A DNA stretch of 64,000 bases from Amia ocellicauda. Its lineage: Eukaryota > Chordata > Actinopteri > Amiiformes > Amiidae. The stretch is taken from assembly GCF_036373705.1 (NCBI RefSeq), contig NC_089864.1:4741001-4805000 (forward strand), written 5' to 3'. Shown here piece by piece: positions 16,190 to 28,994 of the stretch. Positions within the stretch are counted from its first letter, which is position 1. Every line of letters begins with the position of its first letter. Position numbers and translations under genes: made by a program. Below the pieces are notes generated by a model, which was not told where the DNA came from, searched no databases, and saw nothing but the letters and a program-made list of their open reading frames with translations.

Positions 16190-16274
16190 AAAATACCTTA
16201 CGTTTATAGGCGGCGAGTGGAGCGAGTCTCCACAGCAGCACCAGTAAGAGCAGGTTCTCCCGGGCAGGAGCCAT
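13981..16274 (-). CDS. Two-Ig-domain secreted or membrane protein (gene D), 3' end unresolved
   Basis: Minus-strand exons are 16202-16274 (signal peptide, MAPARENLLLLVLLWRLAPLAA), 14907-15227 (Ig1) and 14010-14321 (Ig2), all joined in phase 1 as usual for Ig genes. Both domains keep the canonical set: Ig1 has LPC, WYRY and YMC; Ig2 has LSC, WYKY and YRC. Each also has an extra N-terminal Cys (PCPV, VCPEA) and a Cys eight residues after the F-strand Cys (QCV, KCI), suggesting a second disulfide. No transmembrane exon is visible between 14009 and ino80e. If the donor at 14009 is not used, the frame ends at 13981 after TGKDGVYGFN, giving a soluble 244-aa protein; otherwise a downstream exon was missed. 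The first exon lies in a GC-rich patch. Family membership beyond the Ig superfamily is not recognised. Confidence 0.7.
15261..15286. repeat. (TA)n microsatellite
   Basis: An uninterrupted TA run in intron 1 of gene D. Confidence 0.85.
16118..16190. repeat. Compound (ATT)n/(GAT)n microsatellite
   Basis: An imperfect ATT tract passes into about ten GAT/GGT units. It lies immediately inside intron 1 of gene D, after the donor at 16201. Confidence 0.85.
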
Positions 16275-16620
16275 TCCTCTCTCCTCGGGTGGGAAAAACA
16301 CCAAACCGCAGGCAGCCGGGCTGTGTGCTCCTGTGGACGCCGGTTCCAGCCGCTCCTTTGCGAGCAGATAGGAAGCAAGAAAAAGTCTCGCCTTTCCTGC
16401 AACAATTTCCTCGGGCTTGTCTTTATCTCGCTTCCCAATCTCCCGCAGACCTTCCCAGCCCGTCCTCGGGAAAGGGCGACCCTCACGTCAGCCCCATTGG
16501 AGCCACAGCACGACACTGGCGCTCTCCTCGCGTCAGACGGGTTTCTTGTGCTTGTGCGCTCCGGGCTTTCATTTGTGATCATTATTAGGTAACTTGGGAG
16601 ACGCCTTCACCTCGGGCGAC
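16205..16620 (-). promoter_or_regulatory. GC-rich promoter/5' UTR region of gene D
   Basis: GC- and CpG-rich compared with its surroundings, overlapping the signal-peptide exon and extending about 350 bp upstream of the ATG at 16274. No clear TATA box is seen. The role is inferred from position and composition. Confidence 0.4.
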
Positions 16621-16773
16621 TTGCCTGGTTTGCCGAGCAGCGCTGACACTGTCGGTGGGAGAGGGTGGATCAGGCGGGAAGACGCCGTGCAGGGCGGGAG
16701 CTTACTGTTGGGGTCTTCCTTCTACCTTGTCATTCATGCATTTATCTATTTATGTTTTTGTATTGTGGAACTT

Positions 16774-16775
<2 letters not shown>

Positions 16776-16819
<44 letters not shown>
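16776..16819. repeat. (TA)n microsatellite
   Basis: Pure TA dinucleotide tract of about 40 bases. Confidence 0.9.
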
Positions 16820-16821
<2 letters not shown>

Positions 16822-16989
16822 ATCCTTGCCTGGCCTTATTTATTATTCTGTTTACCACATGACAGTTAACGTCCTTTGTAGTATCTGCTCAATGTCACTG
16901 GTTTTCTGAGCTCAAGTGATTTATAGATCTGTGTGAGAGTCAGGGTTTGAGGACTCTGGGTTAGCTGGCTGGGGCTCAGAGCTGCTCTT

Positions 16990-17178
<189 letters not shown>

Positions 17179-17719
17179 TGTTTTCCAGATATGCCTAAAT
17201 GGCCAGACAGGAAGTGCAAATGCACAGCAAACACACACACACACACTGGTGTACTTGGGTGAAACAACACACAGATATACATGCAAACACAGTCACACAG
17301 AAACTCACACATAAATAAGCAGAAGCATACATCCACATAGACACCTTCATGCCCACAGTCACAGAAACACACTGAGCTCTGCACAAACAAATGGCAAATT
17401 CAGAAATTCGCCTTTTCTAGGTGTACTCTGACTAGGACAATATTAAGCCGACAGAGACAGTCATCACAAGGTATATTGTCTGTATTTTTGTTTTTCTTGT
17501 CTTCTGTACACATAGACAAGCTTTAGATCACTGAGGGTTTGGGTTTAAAAATGAACAAAGCAGGTTGTATAAAGAATCATTAGCATACATTTATTTAGCA
17601 GTATCTTTGATATAGGAAAGATTCTTGTAAAATGTCACTCAAGGTACAGTAAGCAATTTAAAGTGTTTTAATAACAATATGATGATATTTCCCAAGGACA
17701 ATACAAACAAACCCCAGGG

Positions 17720-17777
17720 GAATGGCCTCATGTCTGGGCTGGCTAAGGAGCCGGCCAGCTGGCAGGAGAGAGAACAT
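17720..17777 (-). pseudogene. Partial duplicate of exon 2 of the ENDOD1-like gene
   Basis: The 58 bases at 17720-17777 match 18750-18807, the start of exon 2 of the neighbouring gene with its acceptor, at 53 of 58 positions. All five differences are transitions. The acceptor AG and the reading frame are preserved. On the minus strand the frame continues from the copy for about 26 more codons, rich in Leu/Ile, to a stop near 17639. It is therefore either a broken duplicate or, less likely, an alternative 3' exon. Confidence 0.6.
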
Positions 17778-18170
17778 TGTTATATATACAAACTATATAA
17801 TGATGGCACTTTTAAACTCTAAAAGCAAAAAAACTAGTTTTTAAGCTTACAGATCATAGAGTACACTAACCAACTCAAGCAGGAGATTTTTAAGGTATAT
17901 TATTCTGGTAAAATGCACACATTTAATGAAATACACAGAGAAACCAGGCTAGTTGTAACTGGGGCTTTACAATCTGAAACCAAAGTAATTCTATTGATTC
18001 AGATCTATTGGATAAATTAACATTTTAAATAGTTGTCTCACCAGTCAGCTGATGTAATGATCTGACCAGACTTACAAACACACACACAGATAAAGCCAGA
18101 CAACCAGGTCAAAGTAACCCCCCCTTCACAGCATCCTCCGTCACAACACAGTCGCTCTGCTCCTCGCCCC

Positions 18171-19812
18171 TCAGTCGCCGGCCCCCGAGCAGCACTCAGA
18201 GAAGACATGCACCGGCTCCCCCAGCCTCTGCTCCAGGTACTTCTCCAGGATCTTCAGGGGCATGCTCCTCACGTCGTACCCCCGCACCGTGGCCCTGGCG
18301 CTGGAGTTTACGGGAACTATCTCCTGGCTGCTCAGGGGGTCGTTCCTGCCCATGGCGGCAAACGTGGGGAAGGTCTCCTGTAGACCTCCGGGCAGGCTGT
18401 GGTTGTAGGTTGGGCAGCAGTAGGCCGACCACAGATACTCGGGCACGGCCACCCTGTTGTTGATGGACCTTGGCTGGGCATAAGGCAGCTGCCCGGTCAC
18501 AACGAAGGCCGGCCCTGTGCAGTAATCCGTCAGCCTGGCTCTCACTAGGGCCTCCAGCTGCGCCCAGGGCCCCCCGTTGGAGCCGGCCTTTTGGGGCACC
18601 ACATTGGTAAGGGTGAAGGTTGCCTTCTTGTCCAGGAGGTCGCGGTGATGGAGGTTGGGGCTCAGGTGGCCCTTGGTGTAGGAGGAGTTGGTGTAGTCGG
18701 GCAGCACCGCCTGGCTGTCCAGTACGTTCTGGTCCAGCACCTCTGGAGGGAATGGCTTCATGTTTGGGCTGGCTGAGGAGCTGGCCAGCTGGCAGGAGAG
18801 AGGACATGTTTTCATAAATATTGTTATATAATAATGCATCCATTCTGACAAAACGTTAATGTCTAATTGATCGCCATTAATAACAGGGGTGATGTAGGAG
18901 ATATTTGGGAGTCAGTGTTGCGTACCACCCGTGACAAGTGCTGTTCCTCGGGTTATCCAGAACTTTTTTGCCACTGGCCGCTACACGGATAATTTAGGTT
19001 TGAATGAAAATCCCAGTTCGGTTTATTGCAAAAGTCTGTTCCTGTTAAAAGGGAAACATGACTGAAGGACTTTCAGCACAAGGAACTGATCATGACATTG
19101 CTGGAGCACATGCTGTCATTTGCAATACACATTCCATACGATAGGGAACGATAGGGAATGTACCGTGCATCAAGGCTTCCCAAAATGATCTTTCTTTCCA
19201 GGATAAGTTACTTATTTACTAGTGTTAATGACAAGATATTGTTTTATGCCTTGTTGACAACTGTGATTGTATTATTTTGGTCTTGGAGAGCAGGGGTCTC
19301 CTGGAGAGCTACAGCACGGTTACATTGTATAATTTTGCATTGCATTGTAATGCACTGTATAACTGTGATATTGTATCACATTCCACTGTATGGCATTATG
19401 GTATTACATTGCATCACAGAGTGGTGAAAATACACTATTTACATGTCACAACAGCCTTAACCTGGTCAATCAGCCCCTCAACTGCAGCACACTGTGAATA
19501 TCTCCATCCACTCACCTGTGGTTCATACTTCCACTGGGTTGGGGGCCTCTTCATGCCCCCGGGAGTGAATATATACGCCGAGTACAGAGGAGACCGCCAC
19601 TGGCTGCGATACAGACTAGCAAAGCGGTACTGGTTCTTGTAGCGCTGGCAGATCTTCGACCACCCCGGCCCCGACCCCGACCCCAAACCTTTGGGGGGAC
19701 TCCCCTTGTAGAAGAAGTGTAGGCAGGGGGAGAAATTGCCAACCTCCCCCCGGACACCCCCCAACAAATCCACAAGGACCAGAATGAGACAGATCACCCA
19801 TGAAAGAGGCAT
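18171..19812 (-). CDS. Endonuclease domain-containing 1-like protein
   Basis: Two exons join in phase 0: 19516-19812 and 18171-18788, giving 304 aa. The signal peptide is MPLSWVICLILVLVDLLGGVRG. The N-terminal segment has SPCLHFFYKG, ICQRYKNQYRFASLY and PLYSAYIF, ending in YEPQ like the plus-strand paralogue. Exon 2 carries the nuclease-site region YTKGHLSPNLHH with the expected His, then TLTNVVPQ...N..PW..LE, then EYLWSAYCCP. The family has a DNA/RNA non-specific endonuclease fold with an RGH-type motif; here it is K-G-H, so activity is possible but not assured. The signal peptide and many cysteines indicate a secreted protein. It lacks the acidic exon and the long hydrophobic tail of the 1.4-5.4 kb gene. 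A conserved acceptor at 18789-18790 supports the join. Confidence 0.85.
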
Positions 19813-19904
19813 ACTGACTGGGAGGAGAGAAGGACTCCTTGATCTCCAATGTGCACCAGCCTGTGTGTCACGATCCTCTTCACTGACTCTGATCTGTGCA
19901 GTTC

Positions 19905-19917
19905 ACATATATATAAG
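19905..19917 (-). promoter_or_regulatory. TATA box of the minus-strand ENDOD1-like gene
   Basis: On the minus strand GCTTATATATATG lies about 95 bases upstream of the ATG at 19812. This suits transcription starting near 19880 and a short 5' UTR. Confidence 0.5.
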
Positions 19918-21412
19918 CCCAAGCCGAAACTCTGTGCTGACCACACATCATTTAAGTCATGGTCAGGTTGTTAATTTCTCATAAACAGAAAGAACTCAGA
20001 TAATTATGCTTTTTTTGGTCTTCCTTCCTTATTCACCACTTCCCCTGATGGGGCCTCCAGTTACTGGACTTGACTGTGGTCTGCGAGGACAGTTTCACCA
20101 TAGCAGCTCAAAAGGAGTGACTAGCACCAGTTGCAGGACAAACACAAAAAACAAAACTTAAGTATTGAGTAATGTGAGTATTGAGCTCAGCAGCAGTATT
20201 TTCCCTTTGCCATCATATTGTATTGCCATATTTTGTTGACTTCAATGGTTTGTGCAACACACTGAAACTCAAGAAAGGGCAAAAACGAATGGGAAACTAG
20301 GAATATGTTGTACATATGGACCCTGGGCCTAATACAGCTTGTGTGCAATATCTGCCACAAGGTAGCATATGACAAAGGACCTGTATATCCAACCATGCTA
20401 AATTATTCCGATTAAACAGCTGTATGGATTATCTGAATTCACTGACCAGCATAACAGCGTAAACAGGTTGGTCCATACCTGATCAAAATTCATAACAGAT
20501 GGGAGCTTTCAATTTCAGCTTCAAGTTTAATGACATATACATATTGGGGGACTTTCGTTGTTTTTCATGGCAATCACTATGTTTCATAGCGGACAGTTGA
20601 AGACAAAAAAGAATCCAATTGCAGTCATATAGGAGACTTTGGTTCTAGCATAAGAAGAAATCACTTACGCTCCACTGTCAGGATACAGATTTTTATGCAT
20701 CAGATATTTAATAATATTTGGGCAAGAATGATAGTGTAATACACAATTAATTTGAAACAGGTGTTACACAAATATACGACTGACGTCAGAAATCGAATGA
20801 CAACAAAAGCACGCATGTATCTTATTTATGGCTTATTAAGATATATGATTAAATATTATTATTATTTTAAGTGTGCATGAAACTATTAATGACAACTAAA
20901 AATCTCCAGTGCTTTAAAAGATCTCATTCTGTTGTATCTTGTGGTTTTAGCAAGGCGTCTGTGGGACATCGTCAGAAGGCACGCCTCCACTCTATTTTTA
21001 CCCAGTGTGTGGGGAGAGAGAGAGAGAGTGAGATGTTTTTCAGGGTGAGCTGCTTCCTGAAAGTGCCCCCCTTAACATAGATAAATTGAAGCCTCCGATA
21101 GGTAGACCAATACAGACAACAGATGTTATGAATCTTCATCTTAAAATGCAAAAACAAATTTGCATTCATATTGATTTCTTGTCATTATACAGTCCAGCAG
21201 ACATTTCATATATTGGCAAACCATGGCAATAAAACCCTGTAAAGTGAAGAATGAAAGCAATGAATAGAGGAGAGAAGGGCTGGTATCTTGAAATTTGGCA
21301 AACAACAACAACAAAAGACATTGGTCTCTAGTTCTGTCTCTTCTTGCCTCTGTATCCATTGCAGTGTATCTTTCCCTGAAGGCAGCTGGTCTTCCAAAAA
21401 ATGATGACGAAA

Positions 21413-21414
21413 GC

Positions 21415-21470
<56 letters not shown>
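21413..21470. repeat. (TTA)n microsatellite
   Basis: About 19 TTA units. The poly-Tyr/Ile/Asn frames here are artefacts. Confidence 0.9.
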
Positions 21471-21471
<1 letters not shown>

Positions 21472-21689
21472 CCAAAGTGGATTAAATCGATTTGGACCTT
21501 GGTTCTTTCATTGCTTTGGTGTCCGTGCATGTGCCCCTGGCTATAGACGGCTCCAGAGCGGGGAAAAGGACACTGATGGACAGGGTCAGCGCCAAGGCCT
21601 AATGTAAACCAAGAGTATCGTGTGCTGTGAATTAAAAACCTGTAATCGAACAAAGGAGCCTTTCTTGAAACCAGACAACTGCTACTATT

Positions 21690-21695
21690 TATTAC

Positions 21696-21741
<46 letters not shown>
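21690..21741. repeat. (TTA)n microsatellite
   Basis: About 16 TTA/ATT units. Confidence 0.9.
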
Positions 21742-24700
21742 TATATGTTATGGTAGCAGTGTTCTGAGAGAGAGACAGAGAGAGTTTCACTTGCCACATG
21801 GTTCAGCCGGACAGAACAGACAGTCCAGGACAGTACTGACAGTCCAGTAATTAAAATATATAGTCCAGTAGATTATGGCATTGTAAACGACTAATTCCCC
21901 TCTCTCTGCTTCTTCACTGCCATCAGTACTTGTACACCTGTGTTGAGCCCTGAAAAGCACACCCTGCACCACTAGATGGCGATTTTCCTCTTTGAGAAGG
22001 TAGTTTGAAGACTGAAAGCAAAACCCATAGTACTACTGCTACTATTACTAATTATAATAATCATTGTCATTATTATTAAAATCAGTACAAGGTACTTTAC
22101 AATATAAAGGACAACCATGGAAGCACTAGAAATAACAGAGGCCTTATACACAAAACAAATACACAAGCAAGCATGTTCAGGAACAAATAATCAAGTATAT
22201 AAATATTTAAATAAATTAACAAAATACGTGGTGATCAGCTGCTACCCATTATGGTAACACTATTGAGTAGTGTTAAAACAATTCTGCCCGACCCAAGTCA
22301 ACACAGAGTGACACACAGTCCCTCTTGCTGTGTGTGAGTGTTGGGGTTGACTAACTGGCTGGTGAGAGACCTCTTTATCACACCTGTATTAGGTTATCTT
22401 GATGCAAAATACAAGACACAGATTCACACACGTTACTATTTTAATAATATATATTTTTTAAAATGTTCAAAGTAATTTCCTGCTATATCATTTCACTTTC
22501 TGACCTTTTTGCTGCTTGTCTGATCTTTTATTCTGTCTGGAGGGGACTAGTCATGCACACCCAGAGATCTATCCTCTCCTGTAACAGACTGTCATCATCG
22601 AGGAGTTCGTGTTTTTCATGTTTCATTTATTTATTGTGCTGTGTCTACCTTGCAAAGGGTGCTATACCAGATAAAAATCAATTGATTGATATATATTAAA
22701 ATGTGTTTGTTCCAATTGTCTGAAGTTTATTTTATTCATATTCCCACCGAATCCTGATCTAGTATCAGTGTAGTTGAAAAATAATAAGGCTGCGACACAT
22801 TTGTACTCCCTACAAACACTATTTTGTCCCCTGGGACACTTGTGACCGACGGATATGCTGACTTGCTGCCCGTGTCAGTCGGGGCCTTTATTACACTCCA
22901 TGTGAACAAACCATCAAAGATCTGAAAACATCAAACATGCGCCAGTTTATTTTATTTTATCATGATTTTTTTATTGAATTCATTCAGAAAAAATTTAAAA
23001 GACGATGGCAGGTGCACATGGTATAGAGTATGCAGAAGTCAGTGCAAAAGACAAAAGGTGAATTCCCACGAGCTCGTACCCTGGTCTTAGAGACTGGATC
23101 TTCGAACTAATCAAACGCCCTCCTCGGTGAAAAAAGCTCCTCATATCATACACTCCTCGTTTCCCTTGACTTGCATGTCTGCAGAGTCGCAAGGTGCTGG
23201 TAACTGACTTTCCTCTCGTTTTGCGGTGGGCTAACCAAGCACTACAATGTTCAATCATTCATCATTTTGCCTATCACTGTTAAGGCTATCCTGGCAAAGT
23301 GTATCAAAGTCCGTATTCAGAAGAACCCAGGTCTGTTTGTTCTCATTTTCAGATCAAGGGAGGTTGTGAACAACACTTATATTCACAGCCCAGGGAAACT
23401 ATTTTCAGTGCCCTCCTTGGAACAAATTTGGACCACTTGCCATTCACATGACTTTTAGAAGCAGGTTTTGGATCCACGATTTGGTATGAAATTCTCATCA
23501 CAAACACCTATAATGATCAGTTAATGACACTGAAGGTGAATAGCTTTTAACAACCACAACCTTTGAAATATTAAAAATATCAGAACACAGAGTTAAGGGA
23601 TCGTATATTTTCGGAGGCACAATTTACTTTGCTACTTTGGCAGAAAGTTATGAAAACCTGGGCCTATTTCAGTTTAAAGTGACTGATTTCTAAAATTTCT
23701 TAACACCTACCCAGCCCAACTCAGGCAGAGTCAGCTATCAGGACCTTGTGTGATATTTGATCGAACAAACACTATTCTCTGAATGGAGAAAGCACACTTG
23801 GCACTTAGCAATTCTCTGAAATCTCACGAAGGGTCCCACACTACAATCAATGTCCTTTCACAAGAATGTGCTGGAAATTCTCATGACTTGGACAGTGACA
23901 CACAGACAAGAGGATACTGGTGCAAACAAAGAGTGCTTTTAAGACTGAAAATGTGAAGTCCTGCTTTACACTGTGGGTTGTGGGATTGTGGAACAAATAA
24001 CACAGCTGTGTCATTGAAAGAGACCCATGAAACAGCTAGATGGGGGTGAGGCCTCCCCTTGTCTGTCTGAAGTCCTTACGTTCTTATTACTTGTCATGAA
24101 AACTGTAAACTACCTTTATCAGAAACATTGGGACTGCAGTGTGCTTTTCTTCACTTCGATACAGACATTGACGATCACACCAGCGTAATTCAGACACTTT
24201 CCACTGGAATCAGGCGCTTTTTCCCCCAGATCATCAAAGCTTATTTACAGTCTTTTTACATTTTATAAGACATATCTTGTCTGTGTTTTCAAACAAACTA
24301 ATACCATGTGTCGCTTGTAGGAACGTAGCGTCCATAAACACTGACTGAATGCAACATATTTTTAAAGATCAAGAGGAAAATAAGCATGCTTTTTGTTCTC
24401 TGCAATGAACACCTTTCCATAGGGATGGACTGTACATATCATGTATGATTATTATTATTATTATAAATAACAACATAGTAATAATAATAAAATATTAAAT
24501 TGACCTATTATGTCTATGTAGCATTATCAAAATAACATTCTCTTCCTTATTGGTGTAGCATTTTAAGAGCAGGGACGAGGGAGCAGTGATATATATGAAG
24601 ATGTAACTAAGGAAACTTTCTGCAGAGTGCAAAGTGCCAGAGTTGAATGGGAGCTTTAGCACCATCGCAGACAGACAACAGGCTGCAATGCCACCTCCCT

Positions 24701-27700
24701 GTCGTCCAACTCGTGCTGGTGTCACGTGATTAATGTTCCCCCCTGACACTTCCTGGCACATGGTCAGTATCCACCCCCCAGTTAAGTTTGAACCGTCTCT
24801 TCCTGAGTGTTTTATCTCCGTGTTGTTAAATGGTTTGGGCTTGTGGATTTGATTTCAGGGCCCCTTTTATTTGAAGAGCTTTTCACAGCAATGTAAGTAA
24901 AGACACATACGTGAATGTAATTGGTTTTACGCCATCGATAGGTGGTAGATTGTTCGCAGGCTAGTATTTCTTGTTTATGTGGATCTACTACAAGTGACAT
25001 TCGCATTAACAGAGAAACGTTTATTTGTTTATTAGAAATCATAGTGAAACAGGAAATAATAGCTGACTAGACCATGATACACACCACGGAAACTCCATGC
25101 AACAGAAAGTTCAACCCTGGGAAAATACTGGGGAATCTGCCACATTTCCATGCAAATTTGTGGCAAACTTTCACGAAGACAGGAAGTTTCCAAAGGTGGG
25201 GAATATTTACTATGTGACACTGGCTGGTTCGTGCTAACAGTATCCAGTAGCAGATACCGAGTGATCATTTCCAACAAGAGTCTGTGTGCGAAACAAGGCA
25301 AGGCTCAACTCAGATTGTCGGACAATACTGTCTCAAAGTCACCGACTGAGGGTGGAGAAACTGCACAGCCTGACACTGAGCCTAACAGTGCGCCAGCTGC
25401 ACCATGCGATTGAGCAGTGATTAACAGCTCTCTTGCCATTTCAAATAATACCTGTTGGGTTTCAAGTTCAAAGCATGCGAAGGGGGGTTTTCTAAGAAAT
25501 GTATTTATTTGCTTTCTGGGGAAGGGGGGGGGGGTGTAGGAAGGGGTGGAGCGCTTTGGTGGAAGTGACAGGGTTCAACGCCCGGGAGCCGTTGATAATC
25601 TCAGCACTGGCTGTCATTCCTCCCTAAAGGTGTAAAGCTCTTTCACTGTGAAACCAGCACAATGGGAGAATTGTATCTTTCCAGTCTGACCAGGGGGGTG
25701 CAGGGATCAGAAGCAAGGGGGTGAGCTTGTGGGCGGTGGGGGCAGGAGGAGGTTATATAATGCCCTTTGTAAAGTTATTTGCTAGTATACTACAAATATG
25801 TCTCTTCGGCATATAAGGAACATTCACAAATGCATAATCAAATGCATAGGATAGACATGCAATATGTACAGTTAATAAAGTTGTCACAACAGCCACCGGG
25901 GCTCCATAGCTGTGGCACGACTGTGAGATGGGCGCCGCTTATAAAGTCCCCCTAACAGGACAGTAATCAGTGCAAAATGGGTTGCAAACAACAGTTTAAG
26001 CATTGACCAACTTGGGTATGAAATACGGCCATTTTTGTTTAATCAAAGTAAGAGTATTGACTTTACAGTCAAGGAACCCCTTGCAAGGAGAAATGAAGGG
26101 GGAAATTCACATCAAATTGTGAAATGCAACTGATCAAGGAGCATCATATCTCATAACTCATTTAATGGCCATAACTGTTGGCTATACAGTGAAAATATTA
26201 ATTCAGTCAGACTTCTCTCTAATTACACATGCAGTGCTTTATGTTTTGTGGCAAATCGGAGATCCTGCTCAGGTGTCTCACCACGCTAGAATCACAGAGC
26301 CCTGCAGAGTGACCCTATCACTGTGGTTCATATCGAGTTAATTATAATAACCGATCTCCAGTATTGGGTCTGTGTGAGTGAGCAGGTGAACTTGTATGTG
26401 TGTGTGTGCATTTTTAAAAGGTCAAACGTGTAAACACTGCAAAGTATTGCTCTTTAAGTCTTTGTTACAAATACTGTGGCAGTGGCTTGTTTTGGAGTGC
26501 AGAGAAAACATCAAAACACCCCCCCTCTCCTAAAAAATAAATAAATTGGCAACCTCATCACAAACGTATCGCTTGTACCTCAGTATGGGGGAACGTCTGT
26601 TTGCGGTTAAATGTCATTATGAAGGGCAGAGTTTCCAAGAGCCCCGCATGACTATTAACACGTTCCCATCATGCTTAAAAAAAGAGGTGCCACTGCTTTT
26701 ATACACTATTGAAGTGGAAGGTATTGACACCCTTCTTTTGAAACATGTTCATTCAACCTGGACAAAACAGTAACAATCCCAGTTGACTAAAATGAGATAA
26801 GACAGCAGAGGTCCTCGACTAATGCCACTGCGCAGAAACCCATGGAGTGTCGGTCAAAGCTTTCACCAATCCCGCCTCAATTCAATTTGATCCACAGTTC
26901 TCCTTTAGGCGGAGCTAACTCTTAAAAACACATCATTGACAAAAGTTGTGTGGCCTTCAAGGCGAGTCCAGTGAATGATTGATATAAATTAATCGCCGAC
27001 TAGTGCCATTGATTCAGACAAAGGGTAGAACGATGTCGGACCACCATAACCATCAGTCCAAATACCTTACAAGCAAAGGCCTGCTGGGAACACACATCTT
27101 CAGAATGGTGTGGGGTAAACATTGAGACATGGTGAATCAGGGGGAAATAATTGGCCATAAAATCCAAGAGACTGTGGATCTTTACTTTGAGTCCTTCCCC
27201 CCCCATCAAAAAGTATAGCCAGGATCTAATTTCTCTGCACTTTGTGGGCATGTATTAGGGGATGATTAGAAACTGCTGGTTACCTGAACCTTCCAGAAGA
27301 AATGAGAAGTTAAAATGACCCAGAGGGGATGCTTGCATAGAACTAACATTGCAGCTACATTTTTTTTTTGCTAATGTATTATAAGTATTAGTTTTGGTAT
27401 GATATGAAATGCTCAACTGAAGTGGCAAGTGTTACATCTGAAATGTGATCATACGATGACAAACGAATTGTTGAAAATGTTATGAAATCAAACACGATTC
27501 ATGCTCTTCCTGGCAGGCAGGTGCGGTTTGTGAACAAACCCTCGGTTCTCTGTAGTTTTCCTTCTCAGGAGGCAGATTGGTGGGGTTTCAATCAAGCGAA
27601 CTATTAAAAATGTGTGACATTGAAGGGATGGTTTTGGCAAAGACCTCGTCTGTTCTTCATCTTATCATCTTATAAGAACTGAGCAGGAAGTAAAATCAGA

Positions 27701-28712
27701 ACATGCTGGAGCTGTAACCCCTCTGATGACGTTTTTCATATGGTCTCTTGTATTCTTAGCTAAATAAATAAATACTTTAACTAATACAAAGAGCCATCAC
27801 GATCCAAATGTGAAGTAATATATTTTTACCCTCATTGAAATTGGCATGTCAGTAAAAATAATAAATAAATAATAAACATGAATTATTCCATACTAGTAGT
27901 ATTCATCTTAAGTTCGCAGTTAAAATGACGATGCAGTTTGTCATTCTGACGTATTTACATATTTACACCCCGGGGCCACACAGAGAGCTGCATTGGCTGG
28001 GTACAAGTTTTCCCCTACGATTTGGGAGGGGACTCAATTTTGGGACTTCTCATCACCAGCGACGCGAGAGTGTTAAAGCCGTCAACCACCAGCCTGCTGC
28101 CCTAGCCTAAAAGTGACCGCGCAGAGTTATCTGTAGGACGTCACAGAAAATAAAATGACAGTGTACCAAGTAACCTTCCTTCCACTTTTTTCTGCTGTGC
28201 GTAGAATTGCGTACAGCGCATCTGTCAAGCATAAACGCTGGCAACGTGTCTGAAAGGGGATGAAAACTGAAAATATGTCGAGGGCTGTATTCATTTAAAA
28301 AACTTATTTTGACGGGATAAATACTGGATAGACATCGCTGTGTGACGTCACCACTGCACTACTCAAAACTTGAATACTAGTATAGCAAAGGGAGCCTGAT
28401 CTGAAATGTGGATGATATGCTGAATGGATTTTGTTTCTATCACCCTGTCATAGATATGAATGTATAAAGCCTTTGAATTTCCTGTCTCTGGGACCATGAA
28501 GTCCTGTACCCTGTAATGAACTCCCTTTTTGTATTACCAAATCTAAGACACAGGTATCAAAGATGTATTTGTTGAGAGATTTTTTTGCTTTTTTTTTAGA
28601 AAAAATCCTGAATAGGATCCTGCCTGCATTGTGAGTTGTACTGTTGGCTTTAACGCAGATTTAAAAAAAAAAAATAGAAAGGAAAAAAAGAAGGGAAGTA
28701 AAACGCTAGACC

Positions 28713-28955
28713 CTAAGAGTCTTTGGAGTCTAGGATGAGTTTCTCCGACGTGGAGGCGATGGGGTGGTCCGTGTCACTGTCAAGGGGCAGGGCGGCGATG
28801 ACAAACTCTGCCGCAGCCTGATCGGTGTTCTCCAGAAAGTTCTTCTCGTCGGGCAGCGTGTGGTAACGGCTTCCTTTGGAGACCTCGGGGGCCTGCAGGA
28901 ATAGAGTGAGAATGGCAATGAGCGAGTGAGTGAGTGTGAGTGTTAACCTGACCTC

Positions 28956-28994
<39 letters not shown>

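Larger units (their letters stand above)
19920..28700. other. Long gene-free interval
   Basis: I find no frame with splice sites, domain features or signal sequences on either strand. The interval holds AT-rich sequence, two TTA microsatellites (21.4 and 21.7 kb) and short AAT tracts near 22.05 and 24.45 kb. The open frames of up to 90 codons look random or lie over the microsatellites. It separates the ENDOD1-like gene from the Ig-receptor cluster. Confidence 0.5.
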
